This document shows positions 9,845 to 17,811 of a stretch of 64,000 bases of DNA, one piece after another (position 1 is the stretch's first letter; every line of letters starts with the position of its first letter). Source of the DNA: CAJQQY01 sp045106765 (GTDB lineage: Bacteria; Bacteroidota; Bacteroidia; Chitinophagales; Saprospiraceae); assembly GCA_045106765.1 (NCBI GenBank), contig JBGCFD010000102.1, positions 1 to 64,000 on the forward strand. Direction: 5' to 3'. The translations under genes were made by a program, and so were the position numbers. The notes beneath the pieces were generated by a model. That model searched no databases. It worked only from the letters and a program-made list of their open reading frames with translations, and was not told the origin of the DNA.

Positions 9845-10423
9845 TTAAAAATATGGGACATCTTTTTTCGATTTATCTTTCGCTCCCACCTTCACTCCAA
9901 CAGAAACTCCCAAACCATTAAACAAAAAATTACTCGACATATCATATCCAATATTAAAAGTCATCACAGATTGTTTAGATATTTTCTGTTCTAATCCCAC
10001 ACCAATCCTAAGAAACTTAATATCCAAACTACTACTTGCCTCTCCAATTAATGTTTTATAATTTTTTGTAACAATAAACCCACCTCCTACTCTTAAAACT
10101 AACAATAAACTTTTGTTTAACTCAGACTTATTATTTATACCAAAATTGATTTGAGCAAAATTTAAATTGATACTATCTAAACTTCCAAAAACACCTCTAA
10201 AGTTTAACTCACCATTGAAGCTTTTCCCAACTTCGATTCCACCTTCCACAAAAGTCAAAGGAACTCTTGCTCCAAAATATCCAGATTCTATATTTTTTAA
10301 AAATGCACCACCTGCTGAAACTTGAATTTTCAATCCTGAATCTAGAAGCGAACTGGTACTATCTTGTCCAAAAGAAGTAAAAAAAGTAATACAGCAAAAT
10401 ATAGCTGTGAAGAAATTTTTCAT
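9845..10423 (-). CDS. Secreted hypothetical protein, probable outer-membrane beta barrel
   Basis: 192 residues with signal peptide MKNFFTAIFCCITFFTSFGQ. The mature part is built of alternating polar and hydrophobic strands rich in Gly (VSAGGAFLKNIESGYFGARV, RVGGGFIVTKNY, VGLEQKISKQSVMTFNIGYD), as in small outer-membrane barrels. It lies 12 bases upstream of the AraC gene on the same strand, so the two may be one transcript. No named family recognised. Confidence 0.68.
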   Translation of the reverse strand: MKNFFTAIFCCITFFTSFGQDSTSSLLDSGLKIQVSAGGAFLKNIESGYFGARVPLTFVEGGIEVGKSFNGELNFRGVFGSLDSINLNFAQINFGINNKSELNKSLLLVLRVGGGFIVTKNYKTLIGEASSSLDIKFLRIGVGLEQKISKQSVMTFNIGYDMSSNFLFNGLGVSVGVKVGAKDKSKKDVPYF

Positions 10424-10776
10424 ATTTTTTTTTTGCTTAAAATAATAATTGAACTACTCCGCAGCAAGCTGATGGAGAATAAAAAAAACAGTTTCATAGA
10501 TATGAATATAGAATTTCACCACATAGACACATAGAAAACATAGAATTTCACCTATGTTTTCTATGTGCCTATATGGTGAAAAAAATTGGTCGTGGAGGGC
10601 TTTTTTCACTTATGAGATATCGTTGCTGCTGTTGCACCCGATGCAAGCAAGCATCGGGGAATTCTTTAGATTAAAATTTCTTCTAAAAAAAAATAAAATC
10701 ATTTTAACCATTTGATAACTTTCCAATCTACTTTTCCATACCTTAAAAACAAACAAACAAACCTCAATTAACAACA
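10424..10776. other. Intergenic region holding a three-hairpin repeat
   Basis: No gene seen. Most of it is the dispersed repeat at 10449-10674; the remaining 100 bases before the small ORF at 10777 are A+T-rich. Confidence 0.7.
10449..10674. repeat. 226-base dispersed repeat with three hairpins, copy 1
   Basis: About 88% identical by eye to 43406-43631, in the same orientation. Three consecutive inverted repeats: CTCCGCAGC/GCTGATGGAG; a ~30-base arm pair around CACATAGAAAACATAG/CTATGTTTTCTATGTG flanked by TTTCACC/GGTGAAA; and CCCGATGC/GCATCGGG. No coding potential. It lies between divergent genes. Confidence 0.85.
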
Positions 10777-10881
10777 ATGAGAAATCAACTTTTACTCCTC
10801 CTAATATTTTCCCTTTTTCTATTTTCATGTCCTCCCCAAGAAAATAAAAATCCCAACTCATCACGCGGTGAATCTGATTAA
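10777..10881 (+). CDS. Very small lipoprotein (34 residues)
   Basis: ATG at 10777 gives MRNQLLLLLIFSLFLFSC followed by PPQENKNP and a TAA at 10879. This is a complete lipoprotein signal with lipobox FLFSC and a 16-residue hydrophilic tail. A hairpin followed by a T-rich run (10906-10931) comes 25 bases later, which supports a real small gene. It could also be the stub of a larger lipoprotein gene. Confidence 0.45.
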   Translation: MRNQLLLLLIFSLFLFSCPPQENKNPNSSRGESD

Positions 10882-10905
10882 AGTTAAAAAGATATTTTCA
10901 AAGAG

Positions 10906-10931
10906 AGGCTTCCAAAATATTTCGAAAGCCT
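10906..10931 (+). terminator. Probable terminator hairpin
   Basis: AGGCTT(c)C pairs with G(a)AAGCCT, then TTCCTGTTTTT. It sits just after the small lipoprotein ORF. Confidence 0.55.
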
Positions 10932-11036
10932 TTCCTGTTTTTAAGATAGCTAAACTAGCACCAACGAATTTTAACAACTCAATAACTCGCCTTCAAAAAA
11001 ATCTTTCTTACTTTGAGAAAATTTATATTTATTCCG

Positions 11037-12386
11037 ATGAAAAAATTTGTATCATGGTATCTAGCTAGTTTTATCCTCAGTTGTTTTTTGCTACTTGGAA
11101 TGCTTTTATATTTTGAACTTACTTTTGACCAAGTCAAAGATTATTACTTTCAAGTTCTTTTCCGATTTATGGGATCATTGCTTTTTTGGATTTCTTTGAC
11201 TATTCCATTTTTAATCTTTTGCCTTGCTCGCTATCTTTTTCACTCCTATAAAAATCATGGTAAAATGACTTTTCTTCGACGCTTTTCTTTTTCTATCATT
11301 TTGCCTTTGGGATTTATTGTTTCCCTTTTTAACTTATCACAATGGTACACTAAAAATGAAAATTTTGACTATCAATGGATTTCAACAATAGAAAATAAAA
11401 CAGGTCAAGCCACAGATTTATTCGCAGAAGATGACAAACAAAGAGGTATTCATGTTTTTGGGAGAACGGACTCAACAAATTTGCAACCATTGATTAAAAC
11501 TAATGTGGAATGGATTACCTATGTTCCATTTGGTGACCAAAAAGATTATGATAGTCCTGAAGTCACAAACTACAAAAGAGATAGTCTGCAAGAACTTAGG
11601 AGAGATTCCATGTGGCGAAATAAAATCGTCTTAACACATGCTGCTGGTTTTAAAGTATTTTTCAAACCTCATATTTGGCTAGGTTCTCCTTCCGATGGAA
11701 AATGGCGTTCTGATATTTTTCCCTCCAACGAAAAAAATTGGGAATTGTGGAAAATAAGTTATCGTAAATTTATTTTACACTACGCAAAATTAGCAGAGCA
11801 AACTGATGTCGAATTATTTTGTATCGGTACAGAGTTCACTAGATTAGCTATTGAAAAATCAGATTTTTGGGAAAATTTAATTCAAGAAGTTCGAGCCATT
11901 TATTCTGGAAAAATAACTTATGCTGCCAATTGGTACAATGAATTTGAAAAAATAACTTTTTGGAATCAGTTAGATTACATCGGTATCCAAGCTTACTTTC
12001 CTTTGGTAAAAAATAAAAATCCAACAGTCAAAGAAATCTCGAAAGGTTGGAAAAAACATTTATCCAGCATTGAACGCATTCATAAAAAATTTGATAAAAA
12101 AATACTTTTTACAGAATTGGGTTATAAAAGTACAGCCGATAGTGCCATCGAACCTTGGGCTTGGATTGACTATTCTTCTAATCTTTACAAACCTGTTTCG
12201 ACCGAAACACAAGCCAATTGTTACGAGGCATTTTTTCAAACTTTTTGGAAAAAAAATTGGTTTGCTGGAGTTCACGTATGGCAATGGCACACTTCTGAAA
12301 ATGATGGTGGCAAAGATAATTTAGATTTTACACCAAGAAAAAAACCTGCTGAAAATATTATCGCTAAAGGCTTTGGGAAAAAATAA
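11037..12386 (+). CDS. Membrane-anchored glycoside hydrolase, GH113-like
   Basis: 449 residues from ATG 11037 (the in-frame TTG at 11013 would only add a hydrophilic leader). Residues 1-105 hold about three membrane helices; the rest looks like a TIM barrel. Motifs: VEWITYVPFGDQKD, FKVFFKPHIWLG, ELFCIGTEFTRLA (likely acid/base Glu) and KKILFTELGYKS (likely nucleophile Glu), then VHVWQWHTSENDGG near the end. This pattern resembles glycoside hydrolase family 113 (beta-mannanases) and related uncharacterised proteins. The catalytic domain would face the periplasm. Substrate specificity cannot be read from the sequence. Confidence 0.75.
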   Translation: MKKFVSWYLASFILSCFLLLGMLLYFELTFDQVKDYYFQVLFRFMGSLLFWISLTIPFLIFCLARYLFHSYKNHGKMTFLRRFSFSIILPLGFIVSLFNLSQWYTKNENFDYQWISTIENKTGQATDLFAEDDKQRGIHVFGRTDSTNLQPLIKTNVEWITYVPFGDQKDYDSPEVTNYKRDSLQELRRDSMWRNKIVLTHAAGFKVFFKPHIWLGSPSDGKWRSDIFPSNEKNWELWKISYRKFILHYAKLAEQTDVELFCIGTEFTRLAIEKSDFWENLIQEVRAIYSGKITYAANWYNEFEKITFWNQLDYIGIQAYFPLVKNKNPTVKEISKGWKKHLSSIERIHKKFDKKILFTELGYKSTADSAIEPWAWIDYSSNLYKPVSTETQANCYEAFFQTFWKKNWFAGVHVWQWHTSENDGGKDNLDFTPRKKPAENIIAKGFGKK

Positions 12387-12587
12387 ATAAAATAATTCTC
12401 TCCAAAAGTAGGCCTTTTCAAATCTCACCTGTCTTTACAACATTACTCACAAAACAATATTATTATTTGATTTCAATTTACACTTTTCAATATTTCATAT
12501 CGGCCGCAATGATTTATTGAGTTTTTAAAACCTTGACAATTCCTCTCCTCCTTTGTCAAACATTATTAACACTAAAATTGAAATTAA

Positions 12588-13131
12588 ATGCGTAGTACAA
12601 AAAATAATTTCCTTTTCCTTTTTTTAATCATCGGATTAATTTTTCCTTCCTGCTCCAAAGATGATGCATTAACTAATCTCGACAATGAGCTCGTTTCAGA
12701 TACGATTGATCCAAGTGATAATGAGGCATTAGTTGCCAACATAGATAATAATTTAGTACAACAATGGACTTATTCAAGATTTGATTGATCCAGATTTTCA
12801 GACTAATTTATTTCGATTAGTTTTTTGGCCTAATCTAGGATTCCCTGGCTATCCATCTGGGCACTCTTGTTTTGCATCTGCTGCTGCTAGAGTTTTTAAC
12901 AATGCATTTGGCAACTTTACTAATTTTACTGATCGAACTCATGAAGGAAGGGATGAATTTAGAGGAGAGCCAAGGTCATTCACTAGTTTTGATAAAATGG
13001 CTGAAGAAAATGGATATTCTAGAATTCCACTCGGCGTACATATTCGAATGGATTGCACCGAAGGTTTGAGATTAGGATATGAAATCTCGGATGCTGTAAA
13101 TGATTTAAAATTAAGAAAAGAAGTTAATTGA
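12588..13131 (+). pseudogene. Vanadium-dependent haloperoxidase relic (internal deletion and frame change)
   Basis: An intact lipoprotein start (MRSTKNNFLFLFLIIGLIF, lipobox PSC) runs about 66 codons to a TGA at 12786. A second frame, open from before 12781 to 13131, encodes the C-terminal end of a PAP2/vanadium haloperoxidase: FPGYPSGHSCFASAAA, then TDRTHEGRDEF, RSFTSFDKMAEENGYSRIPLG and VHIRMD, with both family histidines. Complete family members have about 400-450 residues, so roughly 250-300 codons of the middle are gone. Either a dead gene or two leftover ORFs; the single missing block fits deletion. Confidence 0.8.
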
Positions 13132-13161
13132 TTTTATAGGTTTTTTAAGCATGTTAATTAC

Positions 13162-13192
13162 AAAATCCTTTCGCAAATTGCGAAAGGATTTT
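13162..13192. terminator. Bidirectional terminator hairpin
   Basis: AAAATCCTTTCGC pairs perfectly with GCGAAAGGATTTT over a five-base loop. It separates the haloperoxidase relic (+) from the serine hydrolase (-). Confidence 0.88.
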
Positions 13193-13234
13193 ATTTTACA
13201 ACAATACTCTTACATAGAAATATTATTTACGAAA

Positions 13235-14722
13235 CTACTTCTCTGCTTCTAATTGTTCTTTCAAATATTTTATTTTTTTAGTCAATCCATCATTATAATC
13301 ATATTGATTATTTACATTTAATTTCAATGCTTTGGAATAATTAGCCAAAGCCTCCTTGATATTCCCATTCGATTCCAAAGCTTCTGCATAGCTATCATAC
13401 ACATTCCATTGAGTAGGAAATTCTTGTATATTTAATTTAAATATCCGAATCGCTGTATCAACCTTTTTTAAATTCAAATGCATATAACCAACACTATTAA
13501 TTTGACTTTCAAAATCTATTTTTTGATACGCTTTATCTTTTTTCAAATCTAAATAGACTTCTTTAAATCCATTAATATTATTTTTCAGGGAAGCTTGCAA
13601 CAATGTTTCAAACATTTGACTTTCTGGAATAATAAGCTCTTCGCTGACAAGACCAGCCAAATAATTGACGATATCTTCGATGTCAAAAATATTACCTAAA
13701 CCGTTGGATAAAAAGATAATACTCAAATTTTCTTTTGGAAAAATTCGATACGCCGTTACCAATGACCCTGTGAATCCATAGGAAGTTCTCCCATTCACAT
13801 CTTGCTCTTTCCATCCATAGGTGAATTTTTTATCATCATTTTTATACATAAATTTAGATAGCATTGCTTGATGTGACTCTGATGAAATAATTTCGTTATT
13901 TCTCATTTTTTCATCCCATGCGATATACTCGTTGAGTGTAATATTCATTCCATTAGAAGAATGCATATAAGGTCCGATATAAGAATGGTCAATCATTAAA
14001 ACTCCTGTTCTAAAGCAAAAATATGGTGTACATCTATTCGCTATAATATCTCTTGAATCAGATGAAAAGAATGCTTTACGAGATGCTGACGATACCTTTT
14101 TGTCAAATTGATTCTGGAGAATAAAATCTTCAAAAGGTTGTTGAGTTATTTTTTCAATAATAAGTTGGAGCAACCAAAAATTAGTTTGATTATATCGATA
14201 AGTTGCTCCTTTAGGAAACTGTAATGGTTGAGCGAATACTTTTTCTTTAGCTTCTTTTTCAGATAAATCTGAAAAATCATAGAAAGGAGACATATCTGGC
14301 AACCCCGAAGAATGCGTCAATAAATGCTTAATCTGAACATCATTCCAAGTAGCAGGTAAATCGGAAACATAATCCGAAATAACATCTTCCAGCGAAAGTT
14401 TATTTTGCTCAATAAGTTGGAAAACGCCCGTGGCCACAAATAATTTAGTCAAAGAATATACTCTAAAAATGGATTTATCAGAAATAGGAACCGAGTGCTC
14501 TAAATTAGCGTAACCATAATTCTTTTGATGCATCACTTTTCCATCCTTAATAATAGCCAACCCAACACCAGGTATTTCATGCCTTTCCATGACGTTAGCC
14601 ACATAATCATTAATTTTCTTCTCTGTAGACACCGCTGGAAATTGAGCTGAAATTTGACTGGTATGGCAAATAAAAAATAAAAGAAATAAGATTGGATAAT
14701 ACTGTCTAGTTTGTCTTTTCAT
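13235..14722 (-). CDS. Serine hydrolase, beta-lactamase/DD-peptidase fold with TPR tail
   Basis: 495 residues: signal peptide (MKRQTRQYYPILFLLFFICH...SAQ), a class C beta-lactamase-type domain (PF00144) to about residue 355, and a C-terminal tetratricopeptide region (VDTAIRIFKLNIQEFPTQWNVYDSYAEAL...ALANYSKAL). The SxxK motif is SLTK. The second motif reads YNQTNFWLL where the family usually has YSNTNY, so the catalytic-loop Asn is replaced by Gln. The third motif is GFTGS. Exported to the periplasm; members act on D-amino acid peptides, esters or lactams. The exact substrate is unknown. Confidence 0.88.
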   Translation of the reverse strand: MKRQTRQYYPILFLLFFICHTSQISAQFPAVSTEKKINDYVANVMERHEIPGVGLAIIKDGKVMHQKNYGYANLEHSVPISDKSIFRVYSLTKLFVATGVFQLIEQNKLSLEDVISDYVSDLPATWNDVQIKHLLTHSSGLPDMSPFYDFSDLSEKEAKEKVFAQPLQFPKGATYRYNQTNFWLLQLIIEKITQQPFEDFILQNQFDKKVSSASRKAFFSSDSRDIIANRCTPYFCFRTGVLMIDHSYIGPYMHSSNGMNITLNEYIAWDEKMRNNEIISSESHQAMLSKFMYKNDDKKFTYGWKEQDVNGRTSYGFTGSLVTAYRIFPKENLSIIFLSNGLGNIFDIEDIVNYLAGLVSEELIIPESQMFETLLQASLKNNINGFKEVYLDLKKDKAYQKIDFESQINSVGYMHLNLKKVDTAIRIFKLNIQEFPTQWNVYDSYAEALESNGNIKEALANYSKALKLNVNNQYDYNDGLTKKIKYLKEQLEAEK

Positions 14723-14974
14723 TACTTTTTTTTTAGGCTAACTTTAAATTTTATTAATAGTTACACAAGTTTAAAAACATCCAATACATTTTCTTTAATC
14801 TAGAAGACATTTTCCTTAAAAATCTTTTTTATTTTGAATAAAAAAATTAAAACTGGAATTAAATGCTGGCGAATCATGGAGTATTCCTACGGATGTTTTT
14901 CACAAAGTTACTTGCCTCAAGGAGTCAGAAATATTTGTTGTATTATCCACTTCAACCAAAATGAGATTTAAATA

Positions 14975-15406
14975 ATGAAAATGAAATTCATCGTTTTATT
15001 AATCTTAGGAATTTGGACGGGAATGGTTTTAGGGATTTCTTTTTTGGAAGCTCCGCTAAAATTTCAAGCTCCAAATATCACTACTATCTTAGGTTTAGGA
15101 ATTGGGAAATTAGTTTTCGGGGCACTCAACAAAGTGGAAATGATTTTCTCTGCTCTACTCATCGGATAGATCGTATTTCAGTTTAAAAATTTAAATACTC
15201 CTATCTTGATAATTCTCACTTTTCTGATTTCATTAGTCGCCATCCAAAGTTTCTGGCTGCTGCCTATTCTCAATGAACGAGTGAATAATTTGCTCGACGG
15301 AATAGAAGTGGCAAAAAGCAATCATCATTTTTATTATGTCGGTTTTGAAATTTTAAAAGTGGGGCTTTTAATAATTGGGTTTGCAAAAATATATAATCAT
15401 GAATGA
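14975..15406 (+). pseudogene. Small four-helix membrane protein gene interrupted by in-frame TAG
   Basis: The frame from ATG 14975 encodes MKMKFIVLLILGIWTGMVLG, then SFLEAPLKFQAPNITTILG, and meets TAG at 15167. It continues in the same frame as IVFQFKNLNTPILIILTFLI through QSFWLLPILNERVNNLLDG to TGA at 15404. The two halves together form a membrane protein of about 143 residues with four hydrophobic helices, and 'EAPLKFQAP' is typical of a widespread small bacterial membrane family. One nonsense change (for example from TGG or CAG) explains the split. Confidence 0.7.
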
Positions 15407-15485
15407 TATTCGAGACAAAGAGGATGTAAAAATATTCTATGAAAATAAATTTCCTGTTTTTCAGAAATAGCATTGGTCAGCGACA

Positions 15486-15929
15486 TCAGCTTTTTTTCGA
15501 GTCGTTTTCACTAATGGCTTTTAACTTTTGACTTCGCTCATTTGCCATAATTCGAGTCCAACCAGCAGTAGGAATTATTTCAAACTTCATTTTTTTAGTC
15601 AATGGAAAAACTACATCAACATACTCTGGAAAACGCATCACCCGAGGTTCTGAAATAGTATCATCTCTTTTAAAACCTTCCAGCGCATCATCAAAAAGAT
15701 TAGGCGGAATCTCAGCTAAAATATAATCTGGATTAATTTCGACAATTAATTTTTCCAAATAAGCAGTATTATAAATGCTATCAGTCAAATGCCCACCGTG
15801 GATGGTTCCCAAAATTAAAACTTCGTTTTTCGGCTTTTCCGTAGGAGAAGTATTATGTTCCGATTGATGACAACCAATCAAACTAGTTAAGGCAAAAATC
15901 AAGATAAAACCATGAATGAGTTTTTCCAT
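15486..15929 (-). CDS. Truncated TraB/DUF5694-like lipoprotein
   Basis: 147 residues: lipoprotein signal MEKLIHGFILIFALTSLIGC, then NEVLILGTIHGGHLTD and LIVEINPDYILAEIPPNLFD, which resemble the N-terminal strand and GxxH/E segment of TraB-like or DUF5694 proteins. Such proteins usually have 250 or more residues. Here the frame ends at KAISENDSKKS and no continuation is visible in the next 200 bases, so the 3' part is probably lost. It may be a pseudogene. Confidence 0.5.
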   Translation of the reverse strand: MEKLIHGFILIFALTSLIGCHQSEHNTSPTEKPKNEVLILGTIHGGHLTDSIYNTAYLEKLIVEINPDYILAEIPPNLFDDALEGFKRDDTISEPRVMRFPEYVDVVFPLTKKMKFEIIPTAGWTRIMANERSQKLKAISENDSKKS

Positions 15930-15944
15930 TTTTATTATTTTAGT

Positions 15945-15961
15945 AACAATATACTTACAAA
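15945..15961. repeat. Recurrent 18-base intergenic motif (variant copy)
   Basis: AACAATATACTTACAAA, one base from the consensus AACAATAyATTTACAAA. It lies between the divergent starts at 15929 and 15992. Confidence 0.55.
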
Positions 15962-15991
15962 GTTTATTTTTTTACTTTTACTAAAAAAAAC

Positions 15992-16843
15992 ATGAAATAT
16001 TTTATCATTCCATTTAGCTTCTTTGTTCTAACTTTGATTGCTTGCGATACATCAATAAAAGATACTCCTGAGACAAAAGAAACAAATATCCCAACTAAAC
16101 AATTCCACAATAAATTCACTTCCTCAGATCATGTAAAGATAGCTTACACAGATGAAGGAAAAGGCGAGCCAGTTATTCTAATTCACGGGTTTATTTCTAG
16201 CGGAAATTCTTGGAATCGATCTGCACTAAAAAAAAAATTACTAGCAAAAGGATTTCGTGTGATCGTTCCGGACTTGAGAGGAAATGGGAATTCTGATCAA
16301 CCAAATAATCCAAACTCTTACGCTAATGATGCAGAAGTAAAAGATTTGAAAAAACTAGCCGACCATTTAAAATTAGAGGAATATATTGCGATAGGTTATT
16401 CCCGAGGTTCAATCGTCTTGGCAAAATTATTAACCCAAGAAACTCGAATCAAAAAAGCGGTCATCGGAGGAATGGGTTTAGATTTTTCTAATCCAAATTG
16501 GGATCGAAGGATTATGTTTGCTGAAGCATTTGGTGGAAAAAAGCCATTAAACAAAATTACGAAAGGTGCTGTTGAATATGCTAAATCGATTGATGCGAAT
16601 TTGCAAGTTTTAAGTTGGCTACAAGAATTCCAACCTGTAACAACTATCGAAGAGTTAGAGAAAATCAAAACAGAAATATTAGTGCTAGCAGGTGACGAAG
16701 ATATGGACAATGGCAATCCTGCTGATCTTCAAAAATATTTTTCCAATAGCCAATTAAAAATTATTAAAGGCGATCATAACAATACTTATAAAGCTGAAAA
16801 TTTCTCTGAAGCTGTAATGAATTTTATTTTAGAGAAAAAGTAA
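15992..16843 (+). CDS. Alpha/beta hydrolase lipoprotein
   Basis: 283 residues with lipoprotein signal MKYFIIPFSFFVLTLIAC. It has the alpha/beta-hydrolase fold: oxyanion strand VILIHGFISSGNSW, PDLRGNGNSDQP, nucleophile elbow IGYSRGS (Ser near 136), acid strand ILVLAGDEDMDNG and the terminal His in IKGDHNNTY. All three catalytic residues are present, so an active esterase or related hydrolase on the membrane surface is likely. Substrate not deducible. Monocistronic, closed by a strong hairpin. Confidence 0.88.
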   Translation: MKYFIIPFSFFVLTLIACDTSIKDTPETKETNIPTKQFHNKFTSSDHVKIAYTDEGKGEPVILIHGFISSGNSWNRSALKKKLLAKGFRVIVPDLRGNGNSDQPNNPNSYANDAEVKDLKKLADHLKLEEYIAIGYSRGSIVLAKLLTQETRIKKAVIGGMGLDFSNPNWDRRIMFAEAFGGKKPLNKITKGAVEYAKSIDANLQVLSWLQEFQPVTTIEELEKIKTEILVLAGDEDMDNGNPADLQKYFSNSQLKIIKGDHNNTYKAENFSEAVMNFILEKK

Positions 16844-16865
16844 TTTAATTGCCGTTTATAAAAGC

Positions 16866-16896
16866 TAAAGCATTTCTCAAATTAAGAAATGCTTTA
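16866..16896. terminator. Bidirectional terminator hairpin
   Basis: TAAAGCATTTCT pairs with AGAAATGCTTTA across CAAATTA. It lies between the convergent hydrolase (+) and cysM (-). Confidence 0.88.
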
Positions 16897-16904
16897 ACTT
16901 TTAT

Positions 16905-16920
16905 AACAATATATTTACAA
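16905..16920. repeat. Recurrent 18-base intergenic motif
   Basis: AACAATATATTTACAA, 6 bases from the cysM stop codon, between it and the hairpin. Confidence 0.65.
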
Positions 16921-16926
16921 TTCCAA

Positions 16927-17811
16927 TTACTCAAATAAATCCGATGACAAATACCGGTCACCCCGATCACAAACAATCGAAACTATAATTCCACTTTCCA
17001 ATTCACTTGCCAATCGTAACGCAACGGTCGCCGCTCCTCCGCTACTCATTCCTGCAAAGATGCCTTCTTCTTTTGCCAATCGTCTTGCCATATTTGCTGC
17101 TTCATCTCGACTAACTTCCATCACCCGATCTACTTTTTGAGGATTGAATATTTTTGGTAAATATTCTTGTGGCCATTTTCTAATACCTGGAATTCTTGAA
17201 CCATCTTTTGGTTGTGCTCCAACGATTTGAATATTTGAATTTTGTTCTTTGAGGTAAGTTGACGTTCCCATAATTGTTCCTGTCGTTCCCATTGCCGAAA
17301 CAAAATGAGTAATTTCTCCATTCGTATCTTTCCAGATTTCAGGACCAGTAGATTTATAATGTGCTTTCCAATTATCATTATTTGCAAATTGGTTTAACAT
17401 GATAAAACCGTCATTCGCCACTTTCGCCTCCGCATAATCTCTTGCTCCTTCGATGCCTCTATCACCTGAGGTTAATGTTACTTTTGCTCCGTAGGCTCGC
17501 ATCGTTTGGACACGTTCTTTCGTCGCATTTTCTGACATTACCAATTCGATATCCAATCCATATGTCCCTGCAATCAATGCTAATGCAATTCCAGTATTCC
17601 CACTTGTCGCTTCGATAAGTTTAGAATTTTTATTAATGTCGCCTCTTTCCAAACCACTTTTAATCATATTTAGCGCAGCCCGATCTTTGACACTTCCACC
17701 AGGATTATGCCCTTCAAGTTTGAAAAATAATTTGACGTTCGGATTTTGATTCAACACTTTTGATTCTACTAAAGGTGTATTTCCTATTAAATCTAAAATA
17801 TTATATGACAT
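16927..17811 (-). CDS. cysM: Cysteine synthase B (O-acetylserine sulfhydrylase)
   Basis: 294 residues from the ATG at 17811 (MSYNILDLIGNTPLVESK); longer frames upstream have no homologous content. Makes cysteine from O-acetylserine and sulfide (or thiosulfate) with PLP. Seen: the PLP lysine in NPGGSVKDRAAL, the substrate loop EATSGNTGIAL, the phosphate loop GTTGTIMGTS, and SIVCDRGDRYLSSDLF. The text around SRIPGIRKWPQEYLP and EGARDYAE is CysM-like rather than CysK-like. The start overlaps the end of cysE by 11 bases, so the two are translationally coupled. Confidence 0.93.
   Translation of the reverse strand: MSYNILDLIGNTPLVESKVLNQNPNVKLFFKLEGHNPGGSVKDRAALNMIKSGLERGDINKNSKLIEATSGNTGIALALIAGTYGLDIELVMSENATKERVQTMRAYGAKVTLTSGDRGIEGARDYAEAKVANDGFIMLNQFANNDNWKAHYKSTGPEIWKDTNGEITHFVSAMGTTGTIMGTSTYLKEQNSNIQIVGAQPKDGSRIPGIRKWPQEYLPKIFNPQKVDRVMEVSRDEAANMARRLAKEEGIFAGMSSGGAATVALRLASELESGIIVSIVCDRGDRYLSSDLFE

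Noticed and set aside
10868..11068. 66-codon + strand frame before the glycosidase
   Set aside because: It begins inside the small lipoprotein ORF, crosses a terminator hairpin and overlaps the glycosidase start in another frame; no recognisable content.
12533..12560. TTGACAA...TTGTCAA inverted repeat before the haloperoxidase relic
   Set aside because: Seven-base arms 13 bases apart occur by chance in such A+T-rich DNA, and there is no second copy.
14723..14974. Possible remnant gene between the serine hydrolase and the split membrane gene
   Set aside because: All six frames are short and show no recognisable motif.
15206..15406. Second half of the split membrane gene as an independent gene
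   Set aside because: It is in the same frame as the first half, begins with a non-ATG codon and completes the helix pattern; one interrupted gene is the better reading.
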